Source: Pseudomonas sp. GM48
GTDB lineage: Bacteria; Pseudomonadota; Gammaproteobacteria; Pseudomonadales; Pseudomonadaceae
DNA: 45,644 nt
NCBI RefSeq assembly: GCF_000282335.1
Contig: NZ_AKJM01000008.1
Span: 1 to 45,644 of the forward strand
Direction of reading: 5' to 3'
Shown here piece by piece: positions 1-9,615 of the stretch (the stretch's first letter is position 1; every line of letters starts with the position of its first letter). The translations under genes were made by a program, and so were the position numbers. The notes under the pieces are model-generated. The model had not been told where the DNA came from and made no database searches. It saw only the letters and a program-made list of their open reading frames with translations.

Positions 1-11
1 TTGCTCGCGAA
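1..11. repeat. REP arm cut by the window edge
   Basis: The first 11 bases (TTGCTCGCGAA) match the 3' end of the commonest REP arm in the window. The rest of the element, and any partner arm, lies outside. Confidence 0.6.
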
Positions 12-69
12 TCGAGTGCGCAGCACTCGCCACGGCCTGACCTGACCAACTTCAAAGAGGGTGCATTCA

Positions 70-1770
70 ATGTCCCAAGAATTCGACTACATCATCATCG
101 GTGCCGGCTCGGCCGGTAACACCCTGGCAACCCGCCTGACCGAAGACGAAGGCGTCACCGTCCTGCTGCTGGAAGCGGGCGGCCCGGACTACCGCCTCGA
201 CTTCCGCACTCAGATGCCGGCCGCCCTGGCGTTCCCGCTGCAAGGCCGTCGCTACAACTGGGCCTACGAAACCGATCCAGAGCCACACATGGACGGTCGC
301 CGCATGGAATGCGGTCGCGGCAAGGGCCTGGGCGGTTCTTCGCTGATCAACGGCATGTGCTACATCCGCGGTAACGCCATGGACTACGACGGCTGGGCAA
401 AACTGCCAGGCCTGGAAGACTGGACCTACCTCGACTGCCTGCCGTATTTCCGCAAGGCCGAAACCCGCGACATCGGCCCGAACGACTACCACGGTGGCGA
501 AGGCCCGGTCAGCGTGACCACGCCGAAAGCCGGCAATAACCCGTTGTTCCACGCCATGGTTGAAGCCGGCGTGCAGGCCGGTTACCCGCGCACCGAAGAC
601 CTCAACGGCTACCAGCAGGAAGGCTTCGGCCCGATGGACCGCACCGTGACGCCGAAAGGTCGTCGTGCTTCCACCGCCCGCGGTTACCTGGACGTGGCCA
701 AGAAGCGTTCGACCCTGACCATCGTCACCCACGCCCTGACCGACAAGATCCTGTTCGAAGGCAAGCGTGCGGTCGGCGTGCGTTACCTGGTCGGCGCTGC
801 CGAAGAACGTGTTGAAGTCAAAGCGCGCAAGGAAGTGCTGCTGTGCTCCGGCGCCATCGCTTCGCCGCAGATCCTGCAACGCTCCGGCGTCGGCCCGGCC
901 GAGCTGCTGAACAAGCTCGACATTCCGGTGGTCCACGATCTGCCGGGCGTTGGTGAAAACCTGCAGGATCACCTTGAGCTGTACCTGCAATACGCTTGCA
1001 CCCAGCCAGTCTCGCTGTACCCGTCGCTGCTCCTGCACAACCAGCCAGCCATCGGTGCCGAGTGGCTGTTCAACGGCACCGGCATCGGCGCCAGCAACCA
1101 GTTCGAAGCCGGCGGTTTCATCCGTACCCGCCCGGAATTCGAATGGCCGAACATCCAGTACCACTTCCTGCCGGTAGCGATTAACTACAACGGCAGCAAC
1201 GGTGTGAAAGAGCATGGCTTCCAGGCGCACATGGGCTCCATGCGTTCGCCAAGCCGTGGTCGCATCCAGGCCAAGTCCAAGGACCCGCGCCAGCACCCGA
1301 GCATCCTGTTCAACTACATGGCCACCGAGCAGGACTGGCAGGAATTCCGCGACGGCATCCGCCTGACCCGTGAAATCATGCAACAGCCTGCACTGGACGC
1401 CTTCCGCGGTCGCGAGATCAGCCCGGGCATCGAGGTGCAAACCGACGAGCAACTGGACAAGTTCATCCGCGAACATGCCGAAACCGCTTTCCACCCGTCC
1501 TGCTCGTGCAAGATGGGCACCGACGACATGGCCGTGGTCGATGGCGAAGGTCGCGTGCATGGCATGCAAGGCCTGCGTGTCGTCGATGCCTCGATCATGC
1601 CGATCATCACCACCGGCAACCTGAACGCACCAACGATCATGATGGCCGAGAAAATCGCCGACAAGATCCGTGGTCGCAAGCCATTGCCGCGCAGCACAGC
1701 CACCTACTATGTGGCGGGTGAGGCGCCGGTGAAGGGCAAGCCGGTGCGGGAAGTGAGCCAGACGGCGTAA
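70..1770 (+). CDS. betA: Choline dehydrogenase BetA
   Basis: BetA is an FAD-dependent, membrane-associated dehydrogenase that oxidises choline to betaine aldehyde, the first step to the osmoprotectant glycine betaine. The protein (566 aa) matches E. coli BetA over nearly its whole length as I recall that sequence. The FAD-binding GAGSAG is at residues 11-16 and the GMC-family signature [10 protein letters not shown] is at about 82-91. The GMC catalytic pair is His475 (in HPSCSCKMG) and Asn519 (in GNLNAP). I chose ATG 70 because AGAGG sits a normal distance upstream; the in-frame GTG at 61 would overlap that ribosome site. betB and betI usually lie upstream of betA and would be outside the window. 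Confidence 0.96.
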   Translation: MSQEFDYIIIGAGSAGNTLATRLTEDEGVTVLLLEAGGPDYRLDFRTQMPAALAFPLQGRRYNWAYETDPEPHMDGRRMECGRGKGLGGSSLINGMCYIRGNAMDYDGWAKLPGLEDWTYLDCLPYFRKAETRDIGPNDYHGGEGPVSVTTPKAGNNPLFHAMVEAGVQAGYPRTEDLNGYQQEGFGPMDRTVTPKGRRASTARGYLDVAKKRSTLTIVTHALTDKILFEGKRAVGVRYLVGAAEERVEVKARKEVLLCSGAIASPQILQRSGVGPAELLNKLDIPVVHDLPGVGENLQDHLELYLQYACTQPVSLYPSLLLHNQPAIGAEWLFNGTGIGASNQFEAGGFIRTRPEFEWPNIQYHFLPVAINYNGSNGVKEHGFQAHMGSMRSPSRGRIQAKSKDPRQHPSILFNYMATEQDWQEFRDGIRLTREIMQQPALDAFRGREISPGIEVQTDEQLDKFIREHAETAFHPSCSCKMGTDDMAVVDGEGRVHGMQGLRVVDASIMPIITTGNLNAPTIMMAEKIADKIRGRKPLPRSTATYYVAGEAPVKGKPVREVSQTA

Positions 1771-1793
1771 GGCGTTACACCGCGTCACGGCCA

Positions 1794-1885
1794 TTCGCGA
1801 GCAAGCCCGCTCCCACATTTGATCTGGGTGTTCACAAAATCTGTGTTCACTGAAGATCCAGTGTGGGAGCGGGCTTGCTCGCGAA
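1794..1885. repeat. REP doublet, common family
   Basis: Two 24-base arms, TTCGCGAGCAAGCCCGCTCC... (1794-1817) and its reverse complement TGTGGGAGCGGGCTTGCTCG... (1862-1885), face each other across 44 bases. This REPIN-like arrangement lies between betA and the TldD-like gene. The pair could fold as a long hairpin at the 3' end of the betA mRNA. Confidence 0.85.
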
Positions 1886-2046
1886 GGGGCCCGGTCAGAC
1901 AACACCTCTCCCCCGGCAATCACTCGCAAGTCCGATCCAAACTTGATCCTCCCCCCCTCGCAAGCCTAATCTAGCGCCACGCAATCGTTTCACCCCTCCC
2001 CTCGCTGTACCGCTTCGCCGCTACTCCACTCCAAGGAGGTTCACGA

Positions 2047-3489
2047 ATGTTCGATTTCCATCCCCAGCTCAAGCAGCGCTTCGCTGCCTTGCGCACGGGG
2101 GCCGAATTCTTTTCCCTGCGTTACGTGCGCGAATCCGGACAGTACCTGTCGGTGCGCAAGAACGTCGCCGAACCGCCAAGCCTGAGCCGTGACGAAGGGG
2201 CGATGCTGACCGTGCGGGTCAATGGCGTCGAGGCCTATGCGGCGACCAACGACTTGTCGCAACAAGGCCTGCAAACCGCCCTCGAACGTGCCGAACGCCA
2301 GGCCCGTCGACTCAAGCCGCACGCCTTGCTGGACCTGCGTAAACAGGCTGTTTCCAGCGACCGCGCCGATTACTTTTCACCCAACCTCGACCGGGCCTTC
2401 CCGTCCCTGAGCGACTGCTACCAACTGCTCGGCGCCGAGTCGGCCGCCGTGCCCAGGGACGAGCGCCTGGTGAACTGGCAGGTCAGCCTTGGCATCACCC
2501 ACGTCGAGCAGATCTACCTCAACAGCGCCGGTGCCGAACTGCGCCAGGCCCAACGTTTTGTGTACCCCGGCCTGGACGTCACGGCCTACGACGGCAACGA
2601 CAGCCAGACCCGCAGCCTCGGCCGCGAGAACTTCGGCCAGCAAGGCGCGGCGGACGTCATCAGCCGCTGCGGCCTGATCGGTGCCGGCGCCCAGGTGGCC
2701 GATCAGGCTCTGCAATTGCTGCTGGCACCGAACACCCCGCAAGGCAATCGTGACCTGCTGCTGATGCCCGACCAGATGATGCTGCAAATCCACGAGTCCA
2801 TCGGCCACCCGCTGGAGCTGGACCGCATCCTCGGTGACGAGCGCAACTACGCCGGCACCAGTTTCGTCAAAGCCAGTGATTTCGGTAGCCTGCAATATGG
2901 CTCCAGCCTGCTCAACGTGACCTTCGACCCGGACATCCCCGAAGAACTCGCCAGTTACGGCCATGACGACGACGGCACACCCGCCAGCAAACAGTTCCTG
3001 ATCCGTGAAGGCCTGTTGCTGCGCCCGCTGGGCGGTGCGTTGTCGCAATTCCGGGCCGGCATGGATGGTGTCGCCAATAGCCGCGCCTGCGGCTGGAACC
3101 GCCCACCCATCGACCGCATGGCCAACCTCAACATCGAACCGGGCGACCGGTCCATTGAACAACTGATCGGCGGTATCGAACACGGCGTGCTGATGTCGAC
3201 CAACCGTTCATGGTCGATCGACGACGCACGCAACAAATTCCAGTTCGGCTGCGAGTGGGGCCAACTGATCGAAAACGGCGAACTCAAGGGCGTGGTGAAG
3301 AATCCCAATTACAGGGGCATCTCCGCGCAGTTCTGGAAAAGCCTCAGCGCTGTCGGCGATGCCAGTACCTTCAAGGTTCTCGGCACACCGAACTGCGGCA
3401 AGGGCGAACCGAACCAGGTGATCCGCGTCGGCCACGCGTCGCCGGCCTGCGTGTTCAGCAACGTTGATGTATTCGGAGGAGACGCCTGA
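2047..3489 (+). CDS. TldD-like metallopeptidase (TldD/PmbA family)
   Basis: Subunit of a TldD/TldE-type peptidase. In the family, TldD carries the metal site and TldE is its inactive partner; together they trim unfolded peptides, including antitoxin CcdA and microcin precursors. The protein has 480 aa, a usual length for the family. The metal motif HExxxH is seen as HESIGH at 249-254, and the C-terminal Cys450 in TPNCGKG is a likely third ligand. A near-perfect ribosome site AAGGAGGT (2033-2040) precedes ATG 2047. The stop overlaps the next start by one base (TGATG), so the pair is translationally coupled. The sequence diverges from canonical TldD, so this is probably a second, paralogous set, with the housekeeping tldD/pmbA elsewhere. 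The substrate is unknown and I saw no precursor peptide gene nearby. Confidence 0.88.
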   Translation: MFDFHPQLKQRFAALRTGAEFFSLRYVRESGQYLSVRKNVAEPPSLSRDEGAMLTVRVNGVEAYAATNDLSQQGLQTALERAERQARRLKPHALLDLRKQAVSSDRADYFSPNLDRAFPSLSDCYQLLGAESAAVPRDERLVNWQVSLGITHVEQIYLNSAGAELRQAQRFVYPGLDVTAYDGNDSQTRSLGRENFGQQGAADVISRCGLIGAGAQVADQALQLLLAPNTPQGNRDLLLMPDQMMLQIHESIGHPLELDRILGDERNYAGTSFVKASDFGSLQYGSSLLNVTFDPDIPEELASYGHDDDGTPASKQFLIREGLLLRPLGGALSQFRAGMDGVANSRACGWNRPPIDRMANLNIEPGDRSIEQLIGGIEHGVLMSTNRSWSIDDARNKFQFGCEWGQLIENGELKGVVKNPNYRGISAQFWKSLSAVGDASTFKVLGTPNCGKGEPNQVIRVGHASPACVFSNVDVFGGDA

Positions 3490-4826
3490 TGAATCCTTCA
3501 AAAAACCAGGCCGAGTCGTTCAAGGCGTTGGTCAACAGCCTGCGTGCAGCGCTTCACGAGCCCGAGCAGTTCACCCTCAGCTACGCCGCCGAGTCGTCGG
3601 CCTTCGTGCGTTTCAACCACGCCAAGGTGCGTCAGGCCGGTCAGGTGCAGCAGGCGAGTATCGGCCTGAAACTGATCAACGAAGGCCGGCATGCCGACCT
3701 GAACATCACCCTGGCCGGCGATCCCCAGGTTGATCTGCAACGTTTGACCGAAGGCCTGCAACAGCTGCGGGAAACCTTGCCGCTGCTGCCTCAGGATCCT
3801 TATTTGCTGCTCAACCACAATGGCTGGCAGAGCAACAATGTGCAGACGCACCCGCTGCCGGATACCGAGCAAGTGGTCGCTGAAATCGCCCAGGCTGCCG
3901 AAGGCCTGGATCTGGTCGGTTTTTATGCTGCCGGGCCTATCAGTCGTGGCTTCGCCAGTTCTTCGGGCGCTTTCGGCTGGCATCAGGCCAACAGTTTCAA
4001 CTTCGATTTCAGCCTGTTTCACGAGAACGGCCAAGCGGTGAAAGCCAGCTACGCCGGGCACGACTGGAGCAGCGAAGGCTTTGCCAGACGCTTCCAGCAA
4101 GCCCGCGAGCAGCTGGAGTTTCTGTGTCGGCCATTGCGGACGCTGGCCCCCGGTCAATACCGCGCCTACCTGGCACCAGCCGCACTGGAGGAAATCATGG
4201 GCATGTTGTGCTGGGGTGGTTTCTCGGCACAGTCGATTGCCAGCAAAAGCAGCCCGCTGCAAAAACTCTACGCAGGTGACAGCGCTTTCAGTCCGCTGGT
4301 CTCGCTGGATGAAAAAGTCAGCGGCTCGCTGAGCCCGGCGTTTTCCGATGAGGGGTATCCGCGCAGCGACCTGGGGTTGATCGTCGACGGCAAGGCCGGG
4401 GCGCAACTGGTCAGCTCGCGCAGCGCCGCGGAATACGGTTTGACCGCCAATGGTGCCAGCGGTGGCGAATCACCGAGCGCACTGAACATGAAAGCCGGGG
4501 GATTGCCTGACGCCGACATTCTCAAGCAACTGGGCACGGGGTTGTACATCAGCAACCTGTGGTACCTGAACTTCTCGGATCAACCGGCCGCACGCCTGAC
4601 CGGCATGACCCGGTTTGCCACGTTCTGGGTCGAGAACGGCGAGATTCAGGCACCGGTCAGCACCATGCGTTTTGATGACAGCGCCTTCAGCCTGCTCGGT
4701 TCGCAACTGGAAGCGCTGACCGAGGAGCGGGAGTTGTTGTTGTCGGCGAGCACCTACAGCCAGCGGGCGACGGCTTCGGCGTTGTTGCCGGGGGCGCTGG
4801 TCAGCCGATTGACCCTGACGCTGTAA
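3489..4826 (+). CDS. TldE/PmbA-like partner protein
   Basis: Partner subunit of the preceding TldD-like peptidase. The protein has 445 aa. It lacks HExxxH, as TldE/PmbA proteins do, and keeps the family's C-terminal region: GLYISNLWYLNFSDQ followed by RLTGMTRFATFWVENGEI. Start ATG 3489 shares its A with the upstream TGA stop, and GGAGGA (3475-3480) is the ribosome site inside the end of the upstream gene. Family knowledge says the two proteins form a heterodimer in which the substrate is threaded to the TldD metal site. A 27-bp inverted repeat begins 7 bases after the stop and may end the transcript. Confidence 0.87.
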   Translation: MNPSKNQAESFKALVNSLRAALHEPEQFTLSYAAESSAFVRFNHAKVRQAGQVQQASIGLKLINEGRHADLNITLAGDPQVDLQRLTEGLQQLRETLPLLPQDPYLLLNHNGWQSNNVQTHPLPDTEQVVAEIAQAAEGLDLVGFYAAGPISRGFASSSGAFGWHQANSFNFDFSLFHENGQAVKASYAGHDWSSEGFARRFQQAREQLEFLCRPLRTLAPGQYRAYLAPAALEEIMGMLCWGGFSAQSIASKSSPLQKLYAGDSAFSPLVSLDEKVSGSLSPAFSDEGYPRSDLGLIVDGKAGAQLVSSRSAAEYGLTANGASGGESPSALNMKAGGLPDADILKQLGTGLYISNLWYLNFSDQPAARLTGMTRFATFWVENGEIQAPVSTMRFDDSAFSLLGSQLEALTEERELLLSASTYSQRATASALLPGALVSRLTLTL

Positions 4827-4832
4827 ACACCT

Positions 4833-4965
4833 TGTAGCAGCTGGCGAAGCCTGCGTTCGAGGACGCAGTCCTCGCAAATCCGGCCACCGGGCTCCAGCCG
4901 GAGAAAAACATTGGCAGGATTTACGACTGCTTCGCAGCCGAACGCAGGCTTCGCCAGCTGCTACA
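4833..4965. repeat. Inverted REP-like pair, TGTAGCAGCTGGCGAAGCCT type
   Basis: A 27-base arm starting TGTAGCAGCTGGCGAAGCCT (4833-4859) recurs as a perfect reverse complement at 4939-4965, with a 79-base spacer. It differs in sequence from the common REP family. It fills the gap between the TldE-like gene and the exporter gene. Confidence 0.85.
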
Positions 4966-5013
4966 GGGCTTATCGTTTTGCGGACTGTTTCATCTCAACC
5001 AATAAGAGGTCCC

Positions 5014-6441
5014 ATGCCCAACCGCCCGCCTCTCGACCCTGTCACCGCCCGCTGGGTGCCGTGGGTCGTCGCCATTGCCTTCTTCATGCAGTCCCTCGAC
5101 GGGACGATTCTCAACACCGCCCTGCCGGCCATGGCCCTCGACCTGGCCGAAGACCCATTGCGTATGCAGGGCGTGATCATCGCCTACATGCTCACGGTCG
5201 CCTTGCTGATTCCCGCTTCTGGCTGGATCGCCGACCGCTTCGGCACCAGGAAAATCTTCTTCAGTGCGATTTTGCTGTTCAGCCTCGGCTCGCTGCTCTG
5301 CGCCTTGTCGACCACCCTGACCCAGTTGATCGGCGCCAGGGTGATTCAAGGCCTGGGCGGCGCGTTGATGCTGCCGGTCGGACGGCTAGTGGTGTTGCGC
5401 GCCTACCCACGCTCGGAGCTGGTGCGAATCATGGGTTTCATCACCATTCCCGGGCTGCTCGGCCCCTTGATCGGCCCGACCATGGGCGGCTGGATGGTGC
5501 AATACCTGACCTGGCACTGGATCTTCCTGATCAACCTGCCGGTGGGTCTGGTCGGTTGCTACGCCGTGTGGAAGTTCATCCCGGACCTGCGCGGTTCCGA
5601 GCGCACCCGTTTCGACGGTTTGGGTTTTATGCTGTTCGGCGCGGCGATGATTCTGATCACCATCGCCATGGAAGGCCTAGGCGAATTGCACCTGCCGCAC
5701 CTGCGGGTGATGTTGCTGCTGTTTGGCGGCATGGCTTGCCTGGCAGCGTACTGGCTGCGCGCCGGGCATGTCGAAAACCCGTTGTTCGCACCGTCGCTGT
5801 TCAAGACCAGGACCTTTGCCGTCGGCATTCTCGGCAACCTGTTCGCCCGTCTCGGCAGCGGCGCCCTGCCCTTTCTGGTGCCGTTGCTGCTGCAAGTGGC
5901 GCTGGGCTATTCGCCGTCCCAGGCCGGGATGAGCATGCTGCCGCTGGCGGCGGCGGCGATGATCGCCAAGTGGGTGGCGCGGCCGCTGATCGAGCGCTTG
6001 GGTTATCGCATCGTGCTGACCGGCAACACCCTGGCGCTGGGGATCATGCTGGCGAGCATGGGTCTGGTCAGCGAGCAGACGCCGTACTGGCTGCTGCTGT
6101 GCCTGCTGGCGATCCTTGGCGCGATCAACTCCTTGCAGTTCACCGCGATGAATACCGTGACCCTGATCGACCTCGACGACGCCAGCGCCAGCAGCGGCAA
6201 CAGCCTGCTGTCGGTGGTTGCGCAACTGTCCCTGAGCCTCGGGGTGGCCTGTGCCGGTGCGCTGCTCGGGGGTTTCACCGCGGAGATTGGAAACGATGGC
6301 GTGGACACGGTGCTAGGCGCGTTCCAACTGACATTCGTTACCGTCGGAATCATGGCGATGCTGGCCGCGACGATTTTCTCGCAACTTTCACCAAAGGATG
6401 GCCGACGGATGGTCAGCCGCGAGCACGACATAGAGCACTGA
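5014..6441 (+). CDS. MFS exporter, DHA2 family, MdtD-like
   Basis: Inner-membrane proton-driven drug/H+ antiporter of the 14-helix DHA2 family. The protein (475 aa) aligns along its length with E. coli MdtD (YegB) as I recall it. The shared stretches include FFMQSLDGTILNTALPAMA in helix 1, the MFS motif A GWIADRFGTRK after helix 2, ARVIQGLGGALMLPVGR, WHWIFLINLPVG and a late SSGNSLLSVVAQLSLSLG. The start is ATG 5014 with AAGAGG (5004-5009) as ribosome site; longer in-frame extensions run into the upstream repeat. No periplasmic adaptor or outer-membrane partner gene is adjacent. The substrate cannot be read from sequence. Confidence 0.88.
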   Translation: MPNRPPLDPVTARWVPWVVAIAFFMQSLDGTILNTALPAMALDLAEDPLRMQGVIIAYMLTVALLIPASGWIADRFGTRKIFFSAILLFSLGSLLCALSTTLTQLIGARVIQGLGGALMLPVGRLVVLRAYPRSELVRIMGFITIPGLLGPLIGPTMGGWMVQYLTWHWIFLINLPVGLVGCYAVWKFIPDLRGSERTRFDGLGFMLFGAAMILITIAMEGLGELHLPHLRVMLLLFGGMACLAAYWLRAGHVENPLFAPSLFKTRTFAVGILGNLFARLGSGALPFLVPLLLQVALGYSPSQAGMSMLPLAAAAMIAKWVARPLIERLGYRIVLTGNTLALGIMLASMGLVSEQTPYWLLLCLLAILGAINSLQFTAMNTVTLIDLDDASASSGNSLLSVVAQLSLSLGVACAGALLGGFTAEIGNDGVDTVLGAFQLTFVTVGIMAMLAATIFSQLSPKDGRRMVSREHDIEH

Positions 6442-6444
6442 CTT

Positions 6445-6545
6445 GTAGCAGCTGCCGAGGCACGAGGCTGCGTCGGGCTGCGTAGCGGCCCCGGAGGGCG
6501 GTCCTGCGGACACGCAACGCAGCCTCGTGCCTCGGCAGCTGCTAC
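6445..6545. repeat. Inverted REP-like pair, GTAGCAGCTGCCGAGGCACG type
   Basis: A 28-base arm beginning GTAGCAGCTGCCGAGGCACG (6445-6472) is repeated as a perfect reverse complement at 6518-6545. The first 11 bases (GTAGCAGCTGC) resemble the repeat at 4833, so the two may be relatives. It lies between the MdtD-like gene and dbpA and could act as a hairpin at the end of the exporter transcript. Confidence 0.85.
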
Positions 6546-6576
6546 GACTATTCGTCCAGAATTTGCAGGTGAAGAG

Positions 6577-6623
6577 CACGGGACTGGTACACTGCGCGAC
6601 ATTTTGTTTTGCAGGCCAGTCCC

Positions 6624-6626
<3 letters not shown>
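6577..6626 (+). promoter_or_regulatory. dbpA promoter with inverted repeat ending on the start codon
   Basis: CACGGGACTGG (6577-6587) is perfectly complementary to CCAGTCCCGTG (6616-6626), whose last three bases are the GTG start of dbpA. Between the arms lies an extended -10 element TGG-TACACT (6585-6593), which would start transcription near 6600. From that start only the right arm is transcribed, so the repeat would be a DNA element. From an upstream start it would fold over the start codon. Both readings are inference. Confidence 0.5.
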
Positions 6627-8009
<1,383 letters not shown>

Positions 8010-8022
8010 AAACGCATCGCCC

Positions 8023-8126
8023 CCTGTAGGAGCGAGCCTGCTCGCGATGGACGACAGAACACCGCTGGGTATCAGACACCCCGCGTTATCGTTGACGTCC
8101 ATCGCGAGCAGGCTCGCTCCTACAGG
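8023..8126. repeat. REP doublet, CCTGTAGGAGCGAGCCTGCT type
   Basis: A 31-base arm, CCTGTAGGAGCGAGCCTGCT... (8023-8053), and its perfect reverse complement (8096-8126) are separated by 42 bases. This type shares the CTCGCGA end with the common REP family but carries GGAGCGAG in place of GGAGCGGG. It occupies the gap between dbpA and the flavoprotein gene. Confidence 0.85.
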
Positions 8127-8160
8127 TTTGTTTTGTGGTGAACACTGAGAGGACACCGTT

Positions 8161-9339
8161 TTGCGCTCTACCGAAGTCGTGATCATTGGCGCTGGCGCCG
8201 CAGGGTTGATGTGTGCACTGACCGCCGCCGGGCGCGGACGCAAGGTGTTGCTGCTTGACCATGCCAACAAGGCTGGCAAAAAAATCCTGATGTCGGGCGG
8301 TGGCCGCTGCAATTTCACCAACATGTACACCGAACCGGGCAATTTCCTCTCGCAGAACGCGCATTTCTGCAAATCCGCTCTGGCCCGTTACACCCAGTGG
8401 GATTTCATCGGCATGGTGGCCAAGCACGGCGTGCCGTACCACGAGAAAAAACTCGGCCAGTTGTTCTGCGATAACAAATCCAGCGACATCCTCGAAATGC
8501 TGTTGAACGAGTGCGATCAGGTCGGCGTCAGCCTGCACCTGGACACCTCGATCCAGGCGATCGAGAAGCTTGAAAAGGGCTATTTGCTGGACACGACACT
8601 CGGCCAATTGACCTGCGAATCCCTGGTGATTGCCACCGGCGGCTTGTCGATCCCGACCCTGGGCGCCACCGGTTTCGGTTACCAGGTGGCCAGGCAATTC
8701 GGTCACGAGCTGCTGCCGACCCGCGCCGGTCTGGTGCCGTTCACCATCACCGATCAGCTCAAGGCCTTGTGCACCGAGTTGTCCGGTACGTCGGTGGATT
8801 GCCTGGTCATCTGCAACGACCAGAGCTTTCGCGAGAACATTCTGTTCACCCACCGCGGCCTCAGCGGCCCGGCGATTTTGCAGATCTCGTCGTTCTGGGA
8901 GTCCGGCGATACCGTCGAGATCAACCTGCTGCCCGATCACGACGTGCCGGACTGGCTGCAACAGCAACAGGCCGAACGTCCCAACAGCGAGTTGAAAACC
9001 CTGCTCGGGGAAATTTTCACCAAGAAGATGGCCAACCTGCTGGCGGACAACTGGTTCGTCTCCAAACCGATGAAGCAGTACACCCACGCGGAACTGGCCG
9101 ATATCGCGGAAAAACTGGCGAGCTGGAAAGTCGTGCCGGCGGGCACCGAAGGCTATCGCACCGCCGAGGTGACCCTGGGCGGCGTCAACACCAATGAAGT
9201 GTCGTCCAAGACCATGGAATCGCTGAAAAGCCCGGGCCTGTACTTCATCGGCGAAGTGCTCGACGTGACCGGGCATCTGGGCGGCTTCAACTTCCAGTGG
9301 GCGTGGGCCTCCGGTTACGCGGCTGCGCAGTACGTCTGA
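8161..9339 (+). CDS. NAD(P)/FAD-dependent oxidoreductase, HI0933/YhiN family
   Basis: Flavoprotein of the HI0933/YhiN family; the physiological reaction is unknown. The protein has 392 aa. The N-terminal dinucleotide-binding motif GAGAAGLMCAL is followed by KAGKKILMSGGGRCNFTN, the family hallmark. The second FAD segment is YFIGEVLDVTGHLGGFNFQWAWASG near the C-terminus. Start is TTG 8161, 7 bases after GAGAGGA (8147-8153). No ATG lies near enough to keep the dinucleotide fold intact, so the rare start is well supported. Repeat pairs on both sides suggest it is transcribed alone. Confidence 0.9.
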   Translation: MRSTEVVIIGAGAAGLMCALTAAGRGRKVLLLDHANKAGKKILMSGGGRCNFTNMYTEPGNFLSQNAHFCKSALARYTQWDFIGMVAKHGVPYHEKKLGQLFCDNKSSDILEMLLNECDQVGVSLHLDTSIQAIEKLEKGYLLDTTLGQLTCESLVIATGGLSIPTLGATGFGYQVARQFGHELLPTRAGLVPFTITDQLKALCTELSGTSVDCLVICNDQSFRENILFTHRGLSGPAILQISSFWESGDTVEINLLPDHDVPDWLQQQQAERPNSELKTLLGEIFTKKMANLLADNWFVSKPMKQYTHAELADIAEKLASWKVVPAGTEGYRTAEVTLGGVNTNEVSSKTMESLKSPGLYFIGEVLDVTGHLGGFNFQWAWASGYAAAQYV

Positions 9340-9367
9340 CCGAACGAAGTATCTGTGGGGGAGCTTT

Positions 9368-9488
9368 TGTGGCGAGGGAGCTTGCTCCCGTTGGCCTGCG
9401 GAGCAGGCCCAAACATTCTCCAGATATACCGAGTTCACTGACCTTGCGACGGCTGCGCCGCCGAGCGGGAGCAAGCTCCCTCGCCACA
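9368..9488. repeat. REP doublet, TGTGGCGAGGGAGCTTGCTC type
   Basis: A 23-base arm beginning TGTGGCGAGGGAGCTTGCTC (9368-9390) recurs as its exact reverse complement at 9466-9488. This is a distinct REP subtype, seen only once in the window. The rest of the 276-base gap (9489-9615) holds a short dyad GACGCC/GGCGTC at 9548-9567 and a GGAAGG ribosome site for the next gene. Confidence 0.82.
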
Positions 9489-9615
9489 GAGATCAACTCG
9501 TCCTCCAGATCTGCTCAAAGGAACAAATTTTGCTGTCTGATGTGATCGACGCCATTGCGTCGGCGTCATTAGTGGCTCAATTTAGCGTCATTGCCTCGGA
9601 AGGCCTTCGCATTTC

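Noticed and set aside
67..1929. Long open frame on the minus strand opposite betA
   Set aside because: Shadow frame of a GC-rich gene with strong codon bias; no ribosome site, family similarity or plausible composition, and betA on the other strand is certain.
4833..4965. 27-bp perfect inverted repeat as insertion-sequence ends
   Set aside because: The interior is only 79 bases, with no transposase and no target duplication; it fits an inverted REP-type pair better.
9548..9567. Dyad GACGCC/GGCGTC upstream of the YccS gene as terminator or operator
   Set aside because: Only 6 bp with no T tract and no promoter boxes nearby; not above what is expected by chance in this GC-rich sequence.
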